From the NCBI GenBank assembly GCA_964355525.1, contig CAYHDY010000051.1, forward strand, positions 1 to 6,398: 6,398 bases of DNA, written 5' to 3'. This DNA comes from XYB2-FULL-45-11 sp964355525. Its GTDB lineage: Bacteria; Patescibacteriota; Patescibacteriia; UBA9934; GWF2-40-263. The notes beneath the pieces are model-generated. The model was not told the DNA's origin and did no database searches. It was given only the letters and a program-made list of their open reading frames with translations. How positions within the stretch are numbered: the first letter of the stretch is position 1; each line of letters opens with the position of its first letter. The position numbers and the translations under genes are program-made. Below are positions 1 to 3,935 of the stretch, piece after piece.

Positions 1-587
1 ACAATGCGACGTTTAAAATCTGCAATGGACCATCCGAACGTGTCTTGAAGTTGTTTCTTGAATGTCTCCTCCCCGGAAGAAGAGGTGAGAATATTTTGAT
101 AGAACACTTCAACTTTGGACGGATCCAGCGTCAGTCCGTAATTTGATGCGAGTGTTCTTACAACCGCTTTATTTGTAAGAGTGTCGACAACTAATTGAGT
201 GAATTGATCGCCTGTTGGTTTTTCCGTTCCCGCTTGTTGGGAAGCGAAGTATTTTGTCAGAGCATCGCGTTCTTCATAATACTGTGCGTATGTAATGAAG
301 GATCGTCCGATCATGAACGCCGGAAACGGAACGTTTTGCGTGATCTTCTGAACCGTTTTATCACTCGCGGAATGTGTGTAAACAAATCCGGCAAGTCCAA
401 TCCCTGCAAGAACGATCACCGCAACGACGGCAAGTGCGATCGATCGCATCGGAATGTTCTTTTTGACAGTCGGTGTTGGTGAAGGTTTGATTGATTCCGA
501 AGGAACAAGATGTTCATCCGATGAATCTATTTCGCAACCGTGTGTGTCCGTACAGATATGTGCCTCCTCATTTTGTTCATCAATCAT
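1..587 (-). CDS. SurA/PpiC-type foldase, N-terminal part (3' end beyond window)
   Basis: About 195 codons are present and the frame runs off the left edge. Reading from 587 gives an acidic cytoplasmic segment (residues 1-30), a Ser/Pro/Thr-rich stretch, a basic patch (VKK, around 41-43), one membrane helix at about 49-70 (IALAVVAVIVLAGIGLAG) and an outside part. The outside part has a helical segment, YAQYYEERDALTKYF, then FTQLVVDTLTNKAVVRTLA and YGLTLDPSKVE. This order (membrane anchor, helix, 'LVDxLIxxxLV'-like helix, 'GI.vs..eVd'-like segment) is typical of the SurA N-terminal chaperone domain. The peptidyl-prolyl isomerase (rotamase) domain would lie beyond the window. The expected role, from family knowledge, is folding of exported proteins at the outer face of the cytoplasmic membrane. 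The start ATG overlaps the TGA of the upstream ftsB-like gene (ATGA at 587-584) and has no Shine-Dalgarno site. Family call is fairly sure; presence of the isomerase domain is unknown. Confidence 0.8.
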   Translation of the reverse strand, partial: MIDEQNEEAHICTDTHGCEIDSSDEHLVPSESIKPSPTPTVKKNIPMRSIALAVVAVIVLAGIGLAGFVYTHSASDKTVQKITQNVPFPAFMIGRSFITYAQYYEERDALTKYFASQQAGTEKPTGDQFTQLVVDTLTNKAVVRTLASNYGLTLDPSKVEVFYQNILTSSSGEETFKKQLQDTFGWSIADFKRRI

Positions 588-1051
588 AAATTTATGGCGT
601 CATGATAAGCTTGTTTATTGAAGAAGTAATACCACCACTTTGTCGAATTTGCAAATTGTTTTTGTCCCCCGGAACCCTCCACAATAATCCCCAGCGGATC
701 CGTCGAATCACCACCTCTGTTACCTTTGTTACTTTTGTCACCTCTGTCACCTTCTCCTTTTAGAATCACCACCGACTCTCCCGGTTTCTTCAATCCGAGT
801 TTCAAGCGCGCTTCCCGTTCAATATACGATTCCGTCTGAACCGCATCATGTAATTCCGTCAATGCGATGTTTTGCGTTTGCATTTCTTGCGCTTGTTTTT
901 GCAACGTATGAATTTGTCCGTCGATATCTTTGCGTCGCACCATCTCACGACCAAAAGAAAGCATGATCAATAAAATCAACAACACGTTGACCGCTGATAA
1001 ATAGCGCCAATGGAGAATGCGATGAAAAATGGATTCGTTTGATCGGATCAT
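584..1051 (-). CDS. Septum formation initiator family protein (FtsB/DivIC-like)
   Basis: A 155-residue bitopic protein. A short basic cytoplasmic tail (1-17) is followed by one membrane helix (about 18-34, LSAVNVLLILLIMLSF), then a coiled-coil-like helix (about 40-70, rich in Q, E, L). Next comes the family signature ESYIEREARLKLGLKKPGE (74-92), matching the FtsB/DivIC pattern 'iE..AR..Lglv.PGE', and then VVIL. After that the protein has an unusual hydrophilic linker made by a 9-base tandem repeat (101-115) and a C-terminal WWYYFF motif (139-144). Known members act in the divisome as a FtsL/FtsB or DivIC partner that helps activate septal peptidoglycan synthesis. Which of these paralogues this is cannot be told. 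The start overlaps the PH-domain gene by ATGA (1051-1048) with no Shine-Dalgarno site, and the end overlaps the surA-like gene in the same way. The linker lengthens the protein beyond the roughly 100 residues usual for FtsB. Confidence 0.87.
   Translation of the reverse strand: MIRSNESIFHRILHWRYLSAVNVLLILLIMLSFGREMVRRKDIDGQIHTLQKQAQEMQTQNIALTELHDAVQTESYIEREARLKLGLKKPGESVVILKGEGDRGDKSNKGNRGGDSTDPLGIIVEGSGGQKQFANSTKWWYYFFNKQAYHDAINL
713..751. repeat. 9-base tandem repeat inside the ftsB-like gene
   Basis: On the plus strand four imperfect 9-base units follow each other: acctctgtt, acctttgtt, acttttgtc, acctctgtc, then a partial acc. Because the unit is three codons long it keeps the frame and encodes the triplets GDR, GDK, SNK, GNR and GGD (about residues 101-115). 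Its position after the PGE signature of the FtsB/DivIC domain and before the aromatic C-terminus puts it in a flexible, externally located linker. Unit number could vary between strains. Confidence 0.85.
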
Positions 1052-1536
1052 GCGGATGGATGTCGCAAATCATTTAGGAGATCATGCACGCGTGACGGAC
1101 GCGTAACATGGATGAATTCAATGTCAGCCGAACCGTTCAGGTGCAATCGAATCGTTCCGTAACGGAAAATCGTTGGAACCACTCCTTTGATGCGATAGGT
1201 GACTTCGTCGATCTGGTCATAAACTGTTTCCGTCACAATTCTATCAAAAAATCCGCGTTGATCAATATCGATGACGCGACGATCCGTGATAATGAAAAGC
1301 GTATGCGACCATGATCGACTTGCTCGCCACAAAACAACCGTCGATGTGACGACAAGCAGACAAAATACGACGACGCCGATCGTTCCCGCGCTCAAAAGCG
1401 GAAACAAGAAAAAAAACGGCAATAAAAACCAAAGCCCGAGCAGAAAAAATTTTCCACTGTGCGGCACGATCGATTCGCGTACAATCTGCAAAATCTCCTC
1501 GTGCGGTTTCAAGTGAATCATCTTCTCGATATTCAT
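1048..1536 (-). CDS. Bacterial PH-domain membrane protein (bPH2/YdbS-like)
   Basis: A 162-residue protein with two closely spaced membrane helices (about 30-49, FFLLGLWFLLPFFFLFPLL, and 52-70), followed by a cytosolic bacterial pleckstrin-homology-like domain (about 76-160). The diagnostic core is HTLFIITDRRVIDIDQRGFF with a following DQIDEVTY strand and IFRYGTIRL; 'iTdRRvi...G.f....~v.y..I~~v....~....~yGti.i' is typical of the YdbS/bPH2 family. The family's biochemical role is not established; members are small membrane proteins often near envelope genes. Here it sits between murE-like and ftsB-like genes and is joined to both by ATGA overlaps (1536-1533 and 1051-1048), so it is probably made in fixed proportion with them. 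No Shine-Dalgarno site precedes its ATG. A role in wall synthesis or division is inference from context only. Confidence 0.82.
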   Translation of the reverse strand: MNIEKMIHLKPHEEILQIVRESIVPHSGKFFLLGLWFLLPFFFLFPLLSAGTIGVVVFCLLVVTSTVVLWRASRSWSHTLFIITDRRVIDIDQRGFFDRIVTETVYDQIDEVTYRIKGVVPTIFRYGTIRLHLNGSADIEFIHVTRPSRVHDLLNDLRHPSA

Positions 1537-2903
1537 ACGATCTGCGCCAAACGATGAAGCGATACACGTGCGGCAACGCGATCATCCCACGGAATCTTTT
1601 TTCCATTCGCGACCGCCATCACAGGCTCACTTCCCTTTCCTGTAATCAAAACCAAATCTCCCGCATGAGCAAGACGAATCGCATAATCAATCGCTTCGCC
1701 GCGATCGAGAATGCGGAACAAATCGATGTTTTCTTTTTTCCCGTGAGCGACAGCCGCATCCGCGATCGTGTTCACGATCTCCATTGGATCATCGTCATAA
1801 GGATCTTCATTTGTCACAATCACAACGTCATCAAACTCCGCCGACATCGCCCCGAGAATCTCGCGACGTGCGACATCGCGCCCACCTCCCGCGGATCCGA
1901 CCACGTGGATAATGCGTTTGTGCGCGAACAATTTTACACTTTCGTAAATTGCGTTCAATGCTGCGGGTTCGTACGCATAATCCACGATCACAGAAAACGA
2001 TTGCCCTTCATCGATTCGTTCCAACCGACCTGGAACCGCTTCGAGACGACTCACCGCGTCGCGCAACATCGCCCAATCAAGCCCGAGCGCGCGACAAGTT
2101 GAAACAGCCGCAAGAACATTTTCGAGATAGAATCTGCCAACAAGATTTGCATGCCAATGCAAACCAGCAAGCATGAACCCTGTCGAGTTCGGTGCGTACA
2201 CAACATCTTCCGCGATCACAGGCACAACGGACATCGGACGCAGACCCCCCTCCGACTCCCCCCTTCGAAAGGAGGGAGAGGACGCGGAATCAATTCCGAA
2301 TCCGAACGAACGGTCGAGACCGACGTTCAAAAATTCCGCCGCGTGCGGATCCTGCAAATTGACGATAGCTGTTTTTTCAAAAATTTGTCCTTGAATTTTT
2401 TTGCGGCGTCCTTGTTTTGTTTTCACGAACAATTGTTTTTTGGCGTTCTTGTAATTTTCGAAACCGCCGTGCGATTCAATATGTTCCGGCGTGAGATTCG
2501 TAAACACAGCAACATCGTAATCAATTCCAATATGACGCGATTGAGCAATACCTTGCGAAGATGTCTCGATCACGGCGTACGAACAACCCGCTTGCACCAT
2601 GCGACGCAATAACTTTTGCGATTGAAACCGCCCGAGCATGGTCATCTTTTGATCATTCACCCATTCTTCTTCCGCAACTTTAAAACTCGCTGTGCTCGTC
2701 CACCCGACGCGTGCACCCGCATGTTCGAGGATGCGACCGATGAATTGAACGGTCGTTGATTTCCCATTTGTCCCCGTCACACCAATCACCACAAGTTGTG
2801 AAGATGGATGGCGATACAAAAAATTCGCCGCTCGCGCAAGCATGTAATGATACCGATTCAACATCGACGCCGGAAGGAATTTTTTAATCAAACGCTTCAA
2901 CAT
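1533..2903 (-). CDS. murE: MurE-like Mur ligase lacking the N-terminal UDP-binding domain
   Basis: A 456-residue ATP-dependent Mur ligase. Only about 40 residues precede the P-loop GVTGTNGKST (41-50), so the usual MurE N-terminal domain that binds the UDP moiety is absent. Further motifs are ETSSQG (113-118), FTNLTPEHIESHGGFENY (134-151, the middle-domain motif), GRLERI (292-297, start of the C-terminal domain), VDYAYEP (307-313, usually VDYAHTP), GSAGGGRD (336-343), TNEDPYDDDP (364-373) and GKGSEP (422-427, usually GKGHE). The position equivalent to the DNPR motif that selects meso-diaminopimelate in E. coli reads EDPY, so the amino acid added cannot be predicted. The ATG at 2903 is chosen because the protein then begins with the basic/hydrophobic lead MLKRLIKKFL and the start lies just after an extended -10 box. 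A longer frame reaches 3086 but would run through the divergent promoter region. A 43-base palindromic element encodes residues about 207-221. The gene symbol is by family; true substrate is unproven. Confidence 0.85.
   Translation of the reverse strand: MLKRLIKKFLPASMLNRYHYMLARAANFLYRHPSSQLVVIGVTGTNGKSTTVQFIGRILEHAGARVGWTSTASFKVAEEEWVNDQKMTMLGRFQSQKLLRRMVQAGCSYAVIETSSQGIAQSRHIGIDYDVAVFTNLTPEHIESHGGFENYKNAKKQLFVKTKQGRRKKIQGQIFEKTAIVNLQDPHAAEFLNVGLDRSFGFGIDSASSPSFRRGESEGGLRPMSVVPVIAEDVVYAPNSTGFMLAGLHWHANLVGRFYLENVLAAVSTCRALGLDWAMLRDAVSRLEAVPGRLERIDEGQSFSVIVDYAYEPAALNAIYESVKLFAHKRIIHVVGSAGGGRDVARREILGAMSAEFDDVVIVTNEDPYDDDPMEIVNTIADAAVAHGKKENIDLFRILDRGEAIDYAIRLAHAGDLVLITGKGSEPVMAVANGKKIPWDDRVAARVSLHRLAQIV
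2242..2284 (+). repeat. Palindromic element, copy A (inside murE-like gene)
   Basis: This 43-base element matches the reverse complement of the copy at 4941-4983 at 36 of 43 positions, all differences being transitions. Its core is a 10-base stem (2256-2265 with 2269-2278) around a 3-base loop. In DNA there is one C/A mismatch, which becomes a U-G wobble in the murE mRNA. It encodes residues about 207-221 of the ligase (ASSPSFRRGESEGGL), a stretch rich in S, G, R and E that has no counterpart in the Mur ligase motifs around it and probably forms a surface loop. No stop codon is introduced. Confidence 0.85.
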
Positions 2904-2912
2904 AACAGGCAC

Positions 2913-2921
2913 AATATACCA
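2913..2921 (-). promoter_or_regulatory. Extended -10 promoter of the murE operon
   Basis: On the minus strand this reads TGGTATATT: a TG-N extension plus a -10 hexamer matching TATAAT in five of six positions. There is no good -35 box at the right distance, as is common with extended -10 promoters. Transcription would begin near 2906, three bases before the ATG at 2903, which fits the absence of a Shine-Dalgarno site and predicts a leaderless or nearly leaderless mRNA. A weaker alternative is TTGAAG (2947-2942), 18 bases, TATGGT (2923-2918). Confidence 0.6.
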
Positions 2922-2925
2922 TATC

Positions 2926-2937
2926 GAGAACGTTCTC
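2926..2937. promoter_or_regulatory. 12-base perfect palindrome, possible operator
   Basis: GAGAACGTTCTC is a perfect 12-base dyad directly upstream of the extended -10 box of the murE operon, where a -35 box would normally lie. That is a place where a dimeric repressor or activator could act. No regulator gene is in the window and the motif does not match an operator I know. Confidence 0.4.
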
Positions 2938-2940
2938 TCT

Positions 2941-2977
2941 ACTTCAACGATCATTGACAAAACGAATGATTTGAAGT
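2941..2977. promoter_or_regulatory. Near-perfect 13-base dyad over the -35 box
   Basis: The left arm ACTTCAA-cg-ATCATT (2941-2955) and right arm AATGATTTGAAGT (2965-2977) are complementary at all 13 positions apart from a two-base CG insertion on the left; a 9-base spacer separates them. The dyad covers the TTGACA -35 box of the plus-strand gene and reaches the first base of its -10 box. No T-run follows on either strand, so it does not look like a terminator. An operator is the simplest reading. Confidence 0.45.
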
Positions 2978-2982
2978 ATTCT
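2954..2982 (+). promoter_or_regulatory. Promoter of the 197-residue membrane protein gene
   Basis: A consensus -35 box TTGACA (2954-2959) is followed after exactly 17 bases by TATTCT (2977-2982), four of six matches to TATAAT. Transcription would start near 2989, leaving a leader of about 24 bases with AAGGTG (3004-3009) ahead of the ATG at 3013. This excludes the in-frame TTG at 2971, which lies inside the promoter. Confidence 0.7.
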
Positions 2983-3012
2983 CGGGCAGGTTCCTCACAA
3001 CCCAAGGTGCAC

Positions 3013-3606
3013 ATGAAATCCGTTTTCGAACTCCTGTTCGGACCGCTGATCCGTTCGATCTTCGCGCCGTTTCTTTGGATCGACAAACAGACACAACGAG
3101 GTGTGGACTGGATCTCGCACTTCGCAATGCAGCAATTCGATTTGAAACTTTCCGAAATTCGCTATCGATACTTTGCCTTTTGTGCAATTATCATGCTCGC
3201 ACACAACTTGTCTGTGCATGTTCCGATCAAAAACTGGTTCTCAGTGATTGGAGATTGCTTCCAATTTTACGCCGATTTCTTCTACGGAAGAGAAATCATT
3301 CGACGATTAGATGAAAAAGGCGAACAGCAAGGTCGAGTCAACCTCGAAGGAAGTATGCATGGACTGTTGAGTCTTTTCGTGGGAGTTTTTTGCAAAGTCA
3401 CCCAAGCGCTTTCATGGGGTACTATATCCATTTCTGTCGCTGTGATCCCTTTGGGGATCACAGTACACGTGGACATTTCGTGGTTGCTAATCTCCCTTTT
3501 TGTCGACATCAACTGGCTCATCCTTTGCTACTCCCGCTTCACGCCCTATACACCGCCGCCGATCAAGCACTCGGTGCCCATGAACGCACTTCCCTCTTCG
3601 GTATAA
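3013..3606 (+). CDS. Hypothetical membrane protein (197 residues)
   Basis: I do not recognise a family. The N-terminus is amphipathic (MKSVFELLFGPLIRSIFAPF), followed by a charged stretch and a hydrophobic segment at about 52-66 (FAFCAIIMLAH). A hydrophilic loop with REIIRRLDEKGEQQGR (93-108) comes next, then three hydrophobic stretches at about 117-131, 137-152 and 154-173, and a Pro-rich tail. Three or four membrane helices are likely. The gene has its own good promoter, a plausible ribosome binding site AAGGTG three bases before the ATG, and a terminator directly behind it, all of which support a real single-gene unit. It is divergent from the murE operon and shares its control region, so co-regulation is possible. 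An internal perfect hairpin (3440-3463) falls in the third hydrophobic segment. Function unknown. Confidence 0.72.
   Translation: MKSVFELLFGPLIRSIFAPFLWIDKQTQRGVDWISHFAMQQFDLKLSEIRYRYFAFCAIIMLAHNLSVHVPIKNWFSVIGDCFQFYADFFYGREIIRRLDEKGEQQGRVNLEGSMHGLLSLFVGVFCKVTQALSWGTISISVAVIPLGITVHVDISWLLISLFVDINWLILCYSRFTPYTPPPIKHSVPMNALPSSV
3440..3463. repeat. Perfect 10-base inverted repeat inside the membrane-protein gene
   Basis: CTGTGATCCC (3440-3449), loop TTTG, GGGATCACAG (3454-3463): ten perfect pairs around a four-base loop. It encodes roughly residues 143-151 (AVIPLGITV). In mRNA it would be a very stable hairpin. No T-run follows, so it is not an intrinsic terminator. It is unlike the 43-base palindromic element of this window. 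Confidence 0.7.
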
Positions 3607-3614
3607 TCACTCTC

Positions 3615-3648
3615 ATCCGTTTGTCGAATCGTCGCGAACGGATTTTTT
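3615..3648 (+). terminator. Intrinsic terminator of the 197-residue gene
   Basis: ATCCGTT (3615-3621) pairs with AACGGAT (3637-3643) and the stem can be extended inward by a wobble and a G-C pair. A run of six T (3643-3648) follows. It starts nine bases after the stop codon. Confidence 0.7.
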
Positions 3649-3655
3649 ATTATAC

Positions 3656-3664
3656 TGTGGATAA
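3656..3664 (-). promoter_or_regulatory. Perfect DnaA-box sequence
   Basis: The minus strand reads TTATCCACA, the E. coli DnaA-box consensus. It lies 16 bases ahead of the extended -10 element of the ncRNA promoter, next to an A-rich tract (3661-3677). It is a single site; no further perfect copy was seen in the window, so this is not evidence of an origin. Confidence 0.35.
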
Positions 3665-3679
3665 AAAACAAAAAAAATG

Positions 3680-3688
3680 TGATATAAT
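3680..3688 (+). promoter_or_regulatory. Extended -10 promoter of the ncRNA
   Basis: TGATATAAT: a TG-N extension followed by a perfect TATAAT (3683-3688). There is no good -35 box, but an A-rich tract lies upstream (3661-3677). The predicted transcription start is about 3695. The preceding gene ends at 3606 with its own terminator, so this promoter serves a separate transcript. Confidence 0.7.
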
Positions 3689-3694
3689 TGTTCG

Positions 3695-3935
3695 CAATTA
3701 AGGGACTGCTTACAGGAGGGATCCCCTTTCCGGTTGATCCGGATCCGCCTCTGGCGGAAAGTCAGACTCGCAAATACGTTCCGCGCCGCCGACGGGTAAG
3801 AATAATGACCGACGTCCCTTGCCATGTAACCATGGCGATAAACGCCACACCATTGTCTCCTCCCTGAAACCTCCCGATGGCGAGGATCACCCAGACATCT
3901 GTTTCCCGACGAGGTACATGGGTACCTCTTTTTTT
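3695..3935 (+). ncRNA. Structured non-coding RNA of about 240 bases, class unknown
   Basis: The unit is bounded by a perfect extended -10 box and an intrinsic terminator on the same strand, with no convincing reading frame between them. Hairpins visible in order are: TCCGG/CCGGA (3729-3733 with 3739-3743); directly abutting it TCCGCC/GGCGGA (3744-3749 with 3753-3758); and GCCATG/CATGGC (3821-3826 with 3831-3836). A long-range helix AAGGGAC (3700-3706) with GTCCCTT (3814-3820) would close a 5' domain and stack on the GCCATG hairpin. CGCCA (3843-3847) can pair with TGGCG (3878-3882). Two C-rich stretches, TCTCCTCCC (3856-3864) and CCTCCC (3870-3875), resemble anti-Shine-Dalgarno sequence, and GGAGG (3715-3719) could mask either. 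Hallmarks of tmRNA (CCA end, T-arm), SRP RNA and RNase P RNA in normal order are missing. The coding alternative is two tiny frames (3734-3799 and 3805-3867), which is weaker. Confidence 0.6.
3911..3935 (+). terminator. Intrinsic terminator of the ncRNA
   Basis: GAGGTAC (3911-3917), loop ATGG, GTACCTC (3922-3928), then seven T (3929-3935). The T-run overlaps the stop codon (3936-3934) of the convergent transglycosylase gene. On the minus strand the stem is preceded by A and not followed by T, so the signal acts on the plus strand only. Confidence 0.85.

Noticed and set aside
195..482. Plus-strand open frame of 95 residues.
   Set aside because: It is antisense to the clear SurA-like frame, has no ribosome binding site and no recognisable composition.
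2971..3012. TTG start at 2971 for the plus-strand membrane protein.
   Set aside because: It lies between and within the -35/-10 boxes of the gene's promoter; the ATG at 3013 has a ribosome binding site and fits the transcript start.
2904..3086. Longer start of the murE-like gene at 3086 (517 residues).
   Set aside because: The added residues do not look like a Mur ligase N-terminal domain, lack a ribosome binding site, and run across the divergent promoter region.
3700..3820. RNase P RNA: GGAAAGTC (3756-3763), GCTTACAG (3708-3715) and AGAATAATGAC (3799-3809) resemble bits of conserved regions of bacterial RNase P RNA.
   Set aside because: The order is wrong and the spacing far too short, and ACAGAA..GGCTTA is absent after them. 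Only a circularly permuted or heavily reduced form could fit, which I cannot support without a covariance search.
3734..3867. Two small frames in the ncRNA region: TTG 3734-3799 (21 codons) behind AGGAGGG, and ATG 3805-3867 (20 codons).
   Set aside because: The first has a Shine-Dalgarno spacing of 13 bases and a TTG start; the second has no ribosome binding site. Both lie across strong hairpins.
3911..3928. Terminator hairpin read as the minus-strand terminator of the transglycosylase gene.
   Set aside because: On the minus strand the A-run comes before the stem and no T-run follows it.
3695..3935. tmRNA: GCAAAT preceded by ACTC at about 3766-3775 opens a short stop-terminated frame (ANTFRAADG) resembling a proteolysis tag.
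   Set aside because: No tRNA-like ends: no T-arm GGTTCNANTCC, no CCA end, no paired 5'/3' acceptor stem, and the peptide does not end in the usual LAA-type residues.
3695..3935. SRP RNA or 6S RNA
   Set aside because: The SRP domain IV motif (GGAAGGAAGCAGC-like) is missing, and the visible pairing is multi-branched, not the long rod with a central bubble typical of 6S RNA.
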